A program made the position numbers and the translations under genes. From NCBI RefSeq assembly GCF_000380335.1, contig NC_021149.1, positions 4,206,501 through 4,270,500 on the forward strand: 64,000 bases of DNA. The letters run 5' to 3'. This document shows, in pieces, positions 7,971 to 16,274 of this stretch (positions are counted from its first letter, which is position 1; every line of letters starts with the position of its first letter). Source of the stretch: Azotobacter vinelandii CA (lineage in GTDB: Bacteria > Pseudomonadota > Gammaproteobacteria > Pseudomonadales > Pseudomonadaceae). The notes beneath the pieces were generated by a model. That model saw only the letters and a program-made list of their open reading frames with translations, ran no database searches and had not been told where the DNA came from.

Positions 7971-9818
7971 TTACAGGGTTTCCAATAATTGTTGAGATCT
8001 CTTATGAATTTCAGTAATTTGCTTTAAGCAATCCACGACGCAATTTTCAGCTTCAGTTATTTGACGGGAGTCAACATGAGGCCGAGGTAAGGCATGGGTG
8101 TAGTAATGAGCTCCCTCTACTGGAAATCCGATAGCCCATAGCCGAGGCTGTGGTTTTCCAGAACTATCAATCGGGTGCATATGTTTATCTATATCTACAC
8201 CGCCAGGATGATAATCACCGTTCATCCAAGGTCTGATAAGACTACGTTTCAATAAATTTTCTGTTAATCGACTTGAATCTGTTAAAGGTGAATAGCCATC
8301 AAGACGTGCACTTATAACAATGTCTGCTTTCTGCTTGTAGATTTTATTCGCAAACTTTGTGATAACCTCATATTCAGATGTAGACTCATTGGTAATGACC
8401 ATTGCTCCTGGTCCACCAGCCAGATCCAGAACACCTGCTTCAAACAGCGCTTGAACCTCCTTGACACGACGAAGTGGCGGCCCAAAGGAAACACGATTGA
8501 TGATAGGGTTGAAGTGCTCAATAAAATATTTGTGAGACTCCGGTAACAATCCACCAAACTCAATGACACTGCGCAACACATCTCTTGTATCACGCAACAC
8601 ATCAGTTGAAGCTTTCACAGCACTATTCATATTGCCCTTTACTGCTTCCAGTAGATCCTCATCGACCATTTTTTTAAAGAAGGCTCTATAGTTAGAGAAA
8701 TCAGAAAAACTATTTCCCTCCAATGGCCACAAAATTTTGTTGATCGAATTTATTTCGTCTTTTGTGGGCTGAAAGCCCCTTGGATCCACTCGCTTAGCAA
8801 ACTTCGCACACCTCCAGGCGTAAATTACTTCTTTGAGAATTAACGGCATAACATCTTTCTGAAAGTTTAGGCGATAATCCCCTGTTTTCTGAATAGCTTG
8901 TTGCCTAAGTTTAGTAATAGCTTCTAAGGTGAAGAACTGACTTTGATGTCGTCCAGTCAAACCTTTCTGATTAGTACCTCGTGCAGCAAACGGCAAACAC
9001 TGCCTTGAGACGAGTCGGAGATCTGGCTCTGAACCAGAAGCACAATAGCGAAGCTTATTCCCGTCCTCCTCAAAATGGCCACCACGCCCAATAGTCAGAG
9101 CAGAAATGGTGTCATGAGCAGTAAGACCAAAACCTTGTATCAGCACAGTTGCATTACTAGAAATGCAATCCAGGTTACCGATGGGATAAGGTGTTTGATA
9201 GTAAGCCAAATTTCGATTTCTGTGGCAATGATTTTTCGCAAAATCAGCAAAGCCTTGATCGACCTTTGAAGGTTTTCTGTAAACATGTCCTGTGGTCAGA
9301 AATATAAAGTCAGCATCCAGTATATTGTTATTATCAAGCTCAATCTTATATGGATTTTCGTTGGAAATATCTATCGCATTTGCTTTGTGAACAATAACAT
9401 CCACATTTTCTGGCAATAGTGAAAGCAGATGATTGAAAAACATACCCAGATATTCTCCAAGTATGCTTCTAGGCAAATAATCCATATCGGTCAATTGATT
9501 ACCGCCACAACCTTTTTTATATTTGCCATCAATTTTACGATAATTTTTTGAGACAGCCCAATCAATAAAAGATAATCCGTTGTCTCTGTGCGCTATACTA
9601 TCTGGGGCATATATAGTCACCTGAGATGAAACAGTGTTTACCAACAAGTGATCTGGCTGACTGGAAGGATGACAACCTTCGCCTGGTATCCCAGGATCAA
9701 TAAAATGCACTTTCAATCTTGACGACATTTTATTTTTATTTGTTATTTCAATAAATCTCTCCAAAACGTTTAAGCCTCGAGGGCCGCCACCAATTATAGC
9801 AACATTAAAATTATTCAT
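7971..9818 (-). CDS. FAD/NAD(P)-binding protein (NAD_binding_9-type), large
   Basis: A 615-residue flavoprotein-like protein. Residues 4-20 (NVAIIGGGPRGLNVLERF) form the N-terminal dinucleotide-binding Rossmann turn with GGGPRG. Further elements typical of this PF13454-like family are HLLVNTVSSQVT, DYLPRSILGEYL, ADFIFLTTGHVY and the late LWAIGFPVEGAHYYTHALPRP. Members are predicted FAD-dependent oxidoreductases and few have known reactions. It is translated 2 bases after the metallo-beta-lactamase gene and 11 bases before the cupin gene. It could hydroxylate or desaturate the pathway intermediate. I cannot assign a substrate. Confidence 0.82.
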   Translation of the reverse strand: MNNFNVAIIGGGPRGLNVLERFIEITNKNKMSSRLKVHFIDPGIPGEGCHPSSQPDHLLVNTVSSQVTIYAPDSIAHRDNGLSFIDWAVSKNYRKIDGKYKKGCGGNQLTDMDYLPRSILGEYLGMFFNHLLSLLPENVDVIVHKANAIDISNENPYKIELDNNNILDADFIFLTTGHVYRKPSKVDQGFADFAKNHCHRNRNLAYYQTPYPIGNLDCISSNATVLIQGFGLTAHDTISALTIGRGGHFEEDGNKLRYCASGSEPDLRLVSRQCLPFAARGTNQKGLTGRHQSQFFTLEAITKLRQQAIQKTGDYRLNFQKDVMPLILKEVIYAWRCAKFAKRVDPRGFQPTKDEINSINKILWPLEGNSFSDFSNYRAFFKKMVDEDLLEAVKGNMNSAVKASTDVLRDTRDVLRSVIEFGGLLPESHKYFIEHFNPIINRVSFGPPLRRVKEVQALFEAGVLDLAGGPGAMVITNESTSEYEVITKFANKIYKQKADIVISARLDGYSPLTDSSRLTENLLKRSLIRPWMNGDYHPGGVDIDKHMHPIDSSGKPQPRLWAIGFPVEGAHYYTHALPRPHVDSRQITEAENCVVDCLKQITEIHKRSQQLLETL

Positions 9819-9820
9819 TT

Positions 9821-10618
9821 CTACTCCAATGGATTCAAGTGTAATTGAACAATGTTTTCATTGTTTTTCCAATGTGGAAATCTTTGTCTCACAGCAGGAT
9901 CATGACCTGGAATAATATGATTAAGATCTACTGCCATTCTAGTTAACTCCGAATGGGCAAAAAGCATTTCAGGAATACTTTTTACAATTGGAAATGGAGT
10001 ATTCTTTTGTAAGTGCTCCCAAAAATGAGCGGCATCGCTGGCTAAAATTAATATGCCTCGAATCGTATTAACTTTCACTATCTGCATGCCGTCAGTATGC
10101 CCGCCGACAAGCTGTATGCTTATTCCTGGAAACAGTTCTTCTTCAGCAGACAGAAATCGCACCTTTCCTATATGTAAGCGTAACACTGCATTTGATATAT
10201 TTTCTGGATCAAATGGTGCACGAATAAAAGGATGATACATTGCCCTTCCGGTGCAATAGTGCATCTCTTTTTCTTGCATATATAAAACTGCATTTGGAAA
10301 AGCGGGGAGATTACCAATATGATCATAGTGCATATGTGTAACAATAATATGCTTGATTGATACGGCATCAATATCAAGCTCCGCTAACAAAGCTTCAGGA
10401 CTAGAATGATAATGACGATTTCTCGTCTTGGCCATTTTCGCAGAAAAACCGGTATCGACAAGAACACAGAGATCATCTGACTTGATCAGCCAACAATAAA
10501 AATCTGATGGCATTAATGAGTTATCGTGCTCATCATGTGCGATGAAGTTTTCATTCCTGCGGCGTTGTTTATGCTCAGCATAACGCAAAGCATAAACCTC
10601 ATAAGTGGGCTTTTCCAT
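9821..10618 (-). CDS. Metallo-beta-lactamase-fold hydrolase (N-acyl-homoserine-lactonase-like)
   Basis: MBL-fold hydrolase of 265 aa. The zinc motif THMHYDHIGN (His95, His97, Asp99, His100) is intact. GGHTDGMQ, LILASDAAHFWEH and IIPGHDP supply the remaining metal ligands. The general layout (YCWLIKSDDLCVLVDTGFS, then HYHSSPEALLAELDIDAV) resembles AHL lactonases of the AiiA/AttM type. Lactone opening is therefore plausible, but with this operon the substrate is more likely a pathway intermediate than a quorum signal. It is the second gene of the operon, 72 bases after the radical SAM gene; that gap holds a 12-bp palindrome. Confidence 0.85.
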   Translation of the reverse strand: MEKPTYEVYALRYAEHKQRRRNENFIAHDEHDNSLMPSDFYCWLIKSDDLCVLVDTGFSAKMAKTRNRHYHSSPEALLAELDIDAVSIKHIIVTHMHYDHIGNLPAFPNAVLYMQEKEMHYCTGRAMYHPFIRAPFDPENISNAVLRLHIGKVRFLSAEEELFPGISIQLVGGHTDGMQIVKVNTIRGILILASDAAHFWEHLQKNTPFPIVKSIPEMLFAHSELTRMAVDLNHIIPGHDPAVRQRFPHWKNNENIVQLHLNPLE

Positions 10619-10669
10619 AGTATTTATAATTCCTAAATCTCACGAAACTGTTAGATAATTAATGCTTCA

Positions 10670-10681
10670 TCACCATGGTGA
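10670..10681. promoter_or_regulatory. 12-bp perfect palindrome in the kamA-like/MBL gene gap
   Basis: TCACCATGGTGA is a perfect palindrome lying in the only sizeable gap (72 bases) within the island operon. It could be an internal operator or chance; there is no T-tract for a terminator. Confidence 0.25.
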
Positions 10682-10690
10682 CTGATGAGT

Positions 10691-11992
10691 TCAGTCCTCA
10701 AAGAAAAACTTTGAGTCTCCAAATGCAGGCTTCAAATGATCAATCCACATTGCATTTTGATCAAACCTTGCATAAAAAGGACGTCTTACCCAATTAGGCT
10801 CACGAGCCTGAAGGAACTGAAGCGCTATGACCTTTTCTCCACAGATTTCAACAATGCCATCAACCATAATTTTTCCTGGAAAGGTACTCATGGATGGTCC
10901 ACGAACGGTGCGGGCTAATCCAGAAACTGATTGATAAGCTTTTTGGAATATTTCCCATGCTGAAACAAGCGGTATTTCAAAATAGTTGCTTGGCCCTGTA
11001 TCCCTTTCTACAAACATATAATAAGGAATAGCGCCTAGCTGAACTCCGGTAGTCCACAAGTCAACCCATGCCTGTGGATTATCATTGATATGCTTAATTA
11101 TCGGAGATTGCATTCGCACGGTAACTCCGGTACCGACTATGCGTTTAACTGCAATTTGAGCTATTTTTGTCTTAATTTCACAAGGGTGGTTATAATGAGC
11201 CATTAGAGCAAGATTTTTGCCAGTGGCAATTATATCCTCAAACAAATGTAAAAGATCGTCAGCGTCCTTATCAGTTACAAATCGCTGCGGCCAGTAGGAT
11301 ATTGATTTAGTACCAATACGAATATTCTTTATATGCTCTAGCTCGGGAATCAACAATGGCCTAATAAACTCATATAAAATTCGAGTATTCATGACCAGAG
11401 GATCTCCCCCTGTAATTAAAACATCTGTTACTTCTTTATGCTCTTTCAAATACTGGACCAGAGGCTCTGAGCTACGTGCCTCAAACCTTAGACTACTCAT
11501 GCCGACAAATTGCGGCCAGCGGAAGCAGAATGTGCAATAAGAATGGCAGGTTTGGCCAGCAGAAGGAAAAAACAAAACCGTTTCTTTGTACTTATGCTGA
11601 AGACCATTTATAGGTACACCGTTCATCCTTGGTACATTATGTGTCATTTGTCCTGCAGGATTTGGATTCATGCGAAATCTTATCTTATTACTAATGGACT
11701 GGATTTCGGCCTCATTGAATTGATTTAATATGGCGTTACTGAGCTCCTGAAACTCTGACTCTCTGAGCATATCCTTATGAGGAAAAGTGAGTCTGAAAAT
11801 TGGATCATCAGGAATATTGCCCCAATCAATAAGCTCATCAAGAATATATTGATTTACCTTAAAGGGGAAAACCGCACCCAAAACCTCAAGCGAATGCTTT
11901 TCTTCTTTTGATAGTTTTTGCCATTGAGGCGCATGGTGAATATTACGTAAGCTATACGGCTGAAATTTATCGATTGTCGTCACAATACTCAT
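10691..11992 (-). CDS. KamA-family radical SAM aminomutase-like enzyme
   Basis: A 433-residue protein related to lysine 2,3-aminomutase. The radical SAM cluster motif C-x3-C-x2-C is Cys149, Cys153, Cys156 (CHSYCTFC). Other family landmarks are DVLITGGDPL (about 190-199), RIGTKSISYWPQRF, AHYNHPCE, QSPIIKHINDNP and PYYMFVERD. The PLP-lysine region of the family, PGGGGK, is reduced here to STFPGK with Lys374 as likely Schiff-base residue. The two aspartates that hold the lysine side chain in true lysine aminomutase are shifted or missing, so the substrate is probably not lysine. An AAAGGA lies directly against the ATG at 11992; a GTG three codons later has better spacing and may be the real start. 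First gene of the operon, divergent from lysR. Confidence 0.88.
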   Translation of the reverse strand: MSIVTTIDKFQPYSLRNIHHAPQWQKLSKEEKHSLEVLGAVFPFKVNQYILDELIDWGNIPDDPIFRLTFPHKDMLRESEFQELSNAILNQFNEAEIQSISNKIRFRMNPNPAGQMTHNVPRMNGVPINGLQHKYKETVLFFPSAGQTCHSYCTFCFRWPQFVGMSSLRFEARSSEPLVQYLKEHKEVTDVLITGGDPLVMNTRILYEFIRPLLIPELEHIKNIRIGTKSISYWPQRFVTDKDADDLLHLFEDIIATGKNLALMAHYNHPCEIKTKIAQIAVKRIVGTGVTVRMQSPIIKHINDNPQAWVDLWTTGVQLGAIPYYMFVERDTGPSNYFEIPLVSAWEIFQKAYQSVSGLARTVRGPSMSTFPGKIMVDGIVEICGEKVIALQFLQAREPNWVRRPFYARFDQNAMWIDHLKPAFGDSKFFFED

Positions 11993-12039
11993 TCCTTTGG
12001 GATATATCTTTATTCCAAGCTTTTATGTATGAATTGAAT

Positions 12040-12056
12040 TAAGAATGTTATTCTTA
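12040..12056. promoter_or_regulatory. Candidate LysR operator in divergent promoter region
   Basis: TAAGAATGTTATTCTTA is a perfect 7-bp inverted repeat with a 3-base centre. It lies midway in the 128-bp region (11993-12120) between the kamA-like operon and the divergent lysR gene. The surroundings are AT-rich and probably contain both promoters. The dyad is longer than a minimal LysR T-N11-A box, so it may be the recognition half of the operator. Which promoter it serves is not visible. Confidence 0.55.
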
Positions 12057-12120
12057 TAGCAAGTGAAAACAATTGATTCAACCTTTTGCTTGTTATTTCA
12101 GAAATAAAAAGGAATTATAG

Positions 12121-13056
12121 ATGGGACATTATTTGGACGTAAACTCTGTTGAAGCTTTTATCAAGGTTGAAGAGTTAAATAGCTTTACACTTGCCGCCGA
12201 AGCACTTTGTTTAACTCAAGCAGGTGTAACATTAAAAATTCAAAAGCTTGAAAGAATGCTTGGGTTTCTACTTTTTCATAGAACGCCACGTCGCATTTAT
12301 CTATCAGCAGAGGGGGAATTATTTTTACCTCGCGCAAAAGCACTACTTGCTGCTCATGACTCTGCACTAATGCCCTTGGATAATTTCATGCTTAAAAGAG
12401 AGGTTTCTCTTGGGGTTAGCGACTTCATAGTTGATGTTCATTTTGTAGAGGCAATAGCAAGAATAAGAAAAAAGCATCCCGACCTTATACTAAAGCTTCA
12501 AGTGGATGCATCAAGTATTATCTTTAATGAGTATGAAAAGAAGAACTTGGATTTAGCCATCCTAACTCAGGATTGCGACAAAAAATATAGCTGTTTTTTG
12601 TGGAAAGAGGCGTATGGGTGGTATGGTAAAGCAGATATCAAATACAACAGGGATCTAGTTCCTTTAGTTACCTTGCGAGAGTCATGTCGCTTGCGTAAAA
12701 CTGCTATTGACTCCTTCAAAATAAATACCATTAACTGGTATGATAGCTTCATCGGGAATAGTATTACAGAAAATTTGAATGCTATCCAATATGGCCTTGG
12801 TATTTCACCAATGCCTCATAGAATAATAAAAAGTACAGACAATCATGAACTAGTGGAGGTTAGCAAAAAGCTAAATTTGCCTGCTTTGCCTTCTGCCAAT
12901 GTTGTCATGCAAAATAACAAATTTGATTCATATGTAAGAGAAATTATGCATGAGCTCACAGAGTCGTTTAATACTATGCGCTATTTGAGCGACGTAAAAG
13001 AAGAACAGGAAAGTCATGACTCAGAACTGAATATCTTTAGTCTTACTGTGTCATAA
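12121..13056 (+). CDS. LysR-family transcriptional regulator
   Basis: LysR-type regulator (311 aa) transcribed divergently from the aminomutase-like operon, hence its likely regulator. The N-terminal winged helix is clear: VEAFIKVEELNSFTLAAEAL, CLTQAGVTLKIQKLERMLG, LLFHRTPRRIYLSAEGELFL. The ligand-binding domain follows (EVSLGVSDFIVDVHFVEAIARIR). The ribosome site AAAGGA is seven bases upstream of ATG. The stop codon at 13054-13056 overlaps the stop of the IS701-type fragment on the other strand, so the last codons may have been altered by the insertion. AT-rich codon use matches the island. Confidence 0.9.
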   Translation: MGHYLDVNSVEAFIKVEELNSFTLAAEALCLTQAGVTLKIQKLERMLGFLLFHRTPRRIYLSAEGELFLPRAKALLAAHDSALMPLDNFMLKREVSLGVSDFIVDVHFVEAIARIRKKHPDLILKLQVDASSIIFNEYEKKNLDLAILTQDCDKKYSCFLWKEAYGWYGKADIKYNRDLVPLVTLRESCRLRKTAIDSFKINTINWYDSFIGNSITENLNAIQYGLGISPMPHRIIKSTDNHELVEVSKKLNLPALPSANVVMQNNKFDSYVREIMHELTESFNTMRYLSDVKEEQESHDSELNIFSLTVS

Positions 13057-13717
13057 CCGTGGGTACCCCAGACCTCCGTACAGGTCCCGGCAATACTCAA
13101 GCATCAGGTAGACACCCAGTTGATGACGCAGCGTCGTGATCGACTCCGCCACATGCCGCTGCGCGCGCTGGCCGACCGCGGGAGCGGTAATCCGCGGGAA
13201 GCGCAGGTACCGTGCAGGCCATGAGGTTTTTTTTCCTTGGCCATCCGGTCCGGACAGGGCCTCACGGCGCAGGCGCTGCCCGAGCAGAAAACCATAGGCG
13301 GCGATGCTCAGGCTGGCATGGTGGTGGAACCCCCGCCAACCACGCCCCTCGTAATGCCCCAGCCCCAAGTCCTGCTTGAGATCCTGGTAGTCGCGCTCGA
13401 TACGCCAGCGCAGATGGGCGATGCGTACCAGTTCCGGCAGCGGCGTGTCCTCCACGAGCGTGGACAGCCAGTAGCGGGTCGGCTCGTCCTGCGCGGAGGG
13501 CCATTCGATCAGTAGCCACTGCTGCGGGTGCAGCCGCTGTTTTGCCGAAACGCTGCCGGCCAGGCGTACCCGTACTGCAGCGAAACGCCCGCTCAGCGGT
13601 TCGTTGGTTCCCTGGCGCCAGGTGAGTTCCGTAAAGACCTCCGGCGGCAGCGCCAAGGCCAGCTTCTTTACCGACAGCGGTCGATGCTCTGGCGAGCGCC
13701 GCGTGGCTACCGGCGGG
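13051..13717 (-). pseudogene. IS701/IS4-type DDE transposase, C-terminal fragment
   Basis: The frame from about 13717 down to the stop at 13051 encodes SVKKLALALPPEVFTELTWR, then HLRWRIERDYQDLKQDLGLG and HYEGRGWRGFHHHASLSI. This is the conserved C-terminal half of IS701-group transposases (WRIERDYQELKQELGLGHYEGRGWRGFHHH). The N-terminal half and the other end of the element are absent because the IS3 element at 13718 begins there and no continuation exists on its far side. It is inactive. Its 3' end touches the lysR stop codon, marking the right border of the AT-rich island. Confidence 0.82.
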
Positions 13718-13747
13718 TGATCTTGCCCAGCCCTCGTGGACACAGGT

Positions 13748-14640
13748 TTAAGCACGCATCCGGGCCTCGAAGGCTTCCGGACTGATGTATCCCAGTGTGC
13801 TGTGACGACGCTGGCGGTTGTAGTCGGTTTCGATGTATTCGAACACGGTTTGACGCATCTGGGCATGCGTACCGAAGCGTTCCCCATGGATGCACTCGAC
13901 CTTCAGACTGTGAAAGAAGCTTTCGGCACAGGCGTTGTCGTAGCAATTGCCCTTCGCGCTCATGCTGCCGCGCAGCCGATGGGCACGAAGCAGTTCCCGA
14001 TAGGCCGCCGAACAGTACTGGCTGCCTCGATCCGTATGCACGATCACGCCTTGAGGCTGCTTGCGCCGCCACAGGGCCATGCGCAGGGCATCGCAGGCCA
14101 GCTCGGCCGTCATGCGCTCGTTCATGGCCCAGCCGATCACCCTGCGCGAGTACAGGTCGATGATCACGGCCAGATACAACCAGCCTTCTTCCGTACGCAG
14201 GTAAGTCATGTCGCCCACCCACTTCCGGTTGGGCGCCGCTGCCGTGAAGTCCTGCCGGAGCAGGTTGTCCGCCACCGGTAGTGAGTGCCTGGAATTCGTG
14301 GTGGCCTTGAACTTCCTGGCAGCCCTGGCCCGCAGTCCCTGGCGTCGCATCGAAGCAGCCACGGTCTTGCGATTGCAGGGCAGGCCCGACGCCTTCAGGT
14401 CGAGGCATAACCGCGGAGCCCCGCTGCGCCCCTTCCGCTCGTGGTAGGCCTGAGCTACCAGGCGGTCCAGTTGGGTCTGTTGCTGGCGGCGCTTCGAGAG
14501 CGTGCGCGAACACCAGGCGTAGTAGCCGCTGCGGGCAATGCCCAGCACACGGCACATGACCTTCAGTGGAAACTGCCGAGTATGGGCTTGCATGAAGGCG
14601 TACTTCACTTGAGGCTCCTGGCAAAGTACGCGGCGGCTTA
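13748..14640 (-). CDS. IS3-family transposase OrfB (integrase core)
   Basis: DDE transposase of an IS3-family element. The HTH_21-type N-terminus starts around [19 protein letters not shown] and [13 protein letters not shown]. The rve catalytic core contains [23 protein letters not shown] and [19 protein letters not shown], so the D-D-E triad is present. The end is [18 protein letters not shown]. In intact relatives OrfB is made as an OrfAB fusion by frameshifting on an A-rich slippery site. Here that site has been split by the IS110 insertion, so full-length transposase is probably no longer made. Confidence 0.85.
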
Positions 14641-14641
14641 A

Positions 14642-15833
14642 TGAGATGGTCACCCCCACACCCTGCGAGGGCCATGCTTTCGCAGGGTGTTTCATTTTGG
14701 AGACCATCACCATGAGCGACGTGGCACTGATAGGAATCGACCTCGGCAAGCACAGCTTCCATCTTCACGGACAAGACAAGATCGGCCGAGAGGTCTTTCG
14801 CAGGAAGTCGTCGCGTCAGCAGATGATGCGGTTCTTCGGCAACCTCCCGGCTTTTCACGTTCCTCAATGCGCTTCGTGACGCCCAGGACCGAGGCCCAGC
14901 AGACGCTCTCGGTCCTGCATCGCATGCGGGAATCCCTGGTGCGGGATCGGACCAAAACCGCCAATCAGATGCATGGTTTTCTGCTGGAGTTCGGAGTCAG
15001 TCTGCCCAAAGGGTTGGCAGTCATGAGGCGCCTGCCCGGTGTCCTGACCGAGCGGCCACTGCCTGTTCGGTTAAGCCTGCTGCTGCAGCGCCTGCACGCG
15101 CACTTCGACTACCTCGACAAACAGATCAGGGAACTGGACAAGGAGGTTGCAGGCCAGCTCGCGAGCGATGACCTGGGCAGCCGCTTGCTGACCATCCCAT
15201 GCATCGGCCCCATCACCGCCAGCCTATTGGCTGCCGAAATAGGCGATGGCAGGCAATACGGATGCAGCCGGGACTTCGCCGCGTCCGTCGGTCTGGTGCC
15301 CAGGCAGTACAGCACCGGTGGCAAAGCCAGGCTACTGGGCATCAGCAAGCGCGGCGACAAGAGGCTCAGGCAACTGCTGGTCCAGTGCGCCAGGGTTTAC
15401 CTGCAACGACTGGAGCATCAGCGCGGCGCCCTGGCCGACTGGGTACGCGCCCTGCGCAGTCGCCGCCACTCGAACGTGGTCGCCTGCGCCTTGGCCAACA
15501 AGTTGGCTCGCATCGCCTGGTCGATCGCGGCCAACCACACGCAGTTCGAAGCGGGGCCAGACGCCTCGGCGGCCTGACCTTGCCGTTGCGCAGTACCCCG
15601 AACACCTTCCAGGTTTTGCGATAGCTGGACAAGCGATGACGTGAACGGCCCACCGGCCTGGCGAAAAACCTGGCGTAAAAATCGGCTTTCGAAGCCGCCG
15701 ACTTTTTCAGGATCGCCAGGCGCGACTCTCATCGTGGCGCGGAGCATGCTCCAAACGGACGCCGGATAGATTTAGGCAAGCCCAATACTCATCGCTGATC
15801 ACTATTGCAAAAACGGGGGTGACCATAGATTTT
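14642..15833 (+). mobile_element. IS110-family (IS1111-group) insertion sequence inside the IS3 orfA
   Basis: The IS3 OrfA frame (ELAIVK...) is interrupted at about 15833 and resumes as [10 protein letters not shown]-stop just below 14642, so the DNA between is an insert. Rejoining the flanks gives an A-run followed by G, the usual IS3 slippery site. Inside is a plus-strand IS110/IS1111 transposase (14712-15577). About 250 bases of non-coding sequence follow, as is common for this group, whose recombination guide RNA lies in such a region. Borders are accurate to a few bases. Confidence 0.75.
14712..15577 (+). pseudogene. IS110/IS1111-group transposase with internal deletion
   Basis: The ATG at 14712 begins [20 protein letters not shown], with the first catalytic Asp of the DEDD motif. 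After NLPAF the frame runs into VPQCAS and a stop at 14879. A second frame continues from FVTPRTEAQQTLSVLHRMRE to the C-terminal transposase_20 domain (LLTIPCIGPITASLLAAEIG, STGGKARLLGISKRGDKRLR). By comparison with the family, about 60-70 codons holding the middle catalytic residues are missing at the join near 14870. The element cannot move by itself. Confidence 0.8.
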
Positions 15834-16094
15834 TACGATGGCCAACTCCTCGGACTGTTCGGCCAACAGCCGTTTGAGGCGGGCGTTTTCGTCGGCCAAC
15901 AACTGCTCGCGCTCGCTGCTGGTCTGGGCCTGCTGTTTCCTGCTCCGCCAGCCATAGAGCTGGGAGGGGGGCAGCCCAAGCTGTTCGGCCGCTTTGCTGA
16001 CGCCAATCCGTTCGGCCAAGGCCAGCGCTTCGTCCTTGTAGGCTTGGGAGTGGCGGATACGGGTTGGTTTCATCGGGCTTGCTTGCCTTGCCAT
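15834..16094 (-). pseudogene. IS3-family OrfA, 3' end displaced by insertion
   Basis: HTH_Tnp_1-type OrfA: MARQASPMKPTRIRHSQAYK, then DEALALAERIGVSKAAEQLG, LPPSQLYGWRSRKQQ and a leucine-zipper-like LLADENARLKRLLAEQSEEL. The natural end [10 protein letters not shown] lies 1.2 kb away at 14613-14641, beyond the IS110-type insert, so this reading frame now runs into foreign sequence. Confidence 0.8.
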
Positions 16095-16153
16095 GGATCA
16101 CCTCGTTGCAGTGTATCGCTTAACGGGGTGTCCACTGAGGCGGGGCAAGATCA

Positions 16154-16265
16154 GTGATCACCAGTGCATCGTTAGCTGCACCTTGTCGAGCACCTGCAGG
16201 GAGGCCCTGGCGAAGGTCCGCTACGCGACCACGAACATCACACCGGCCGCGCCGTCGATCTCACC
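16154..16265 (-). pseudogene. Relic of a SulP transporter gene
   Basis: This stretch matches, with many substitutions, the segment around 21320-21410 of the intact sulP gene. Shared pieces include CACCTTGTCGAGCACC and AAGGTCCGCTACGCGACCAC (CTGCGCCACCAC in the intact gene). In the intact protein the segment encodes FVVAQRTFAWASLRVLDKVP. It directly abuts the IS3 end, so it is what remains of a second sulP copy cut by transposition. Confidence 0.65.
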
Positions 16266-16274
16266 ACGCCGGGA

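Larger units (their letters stand above)
13718..16153 (-). mobile_element. IS3-family insertion sequence, interrupted by an IS110-family element
   Basis: Related inverted repeats bound the element: TGATCTTGCCCAGCCCTCGT at 13718 and, on the other strand from 16153, TGATCTTGCCCCGCCTCAGT. Both are followed by GGACAC. Without the inner insertion (about 1.19 kb) the length is about 1.24 kb, normal for IS3. OrfA (15834-16094) and OrfB (13748-14640) are on the minus strand. No matching 3-bp target duplication is visible and the flanks are unrelated (IS701 fragment left, sulP relic right), which suggests recombination after insertion. Confidence 0.85.
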
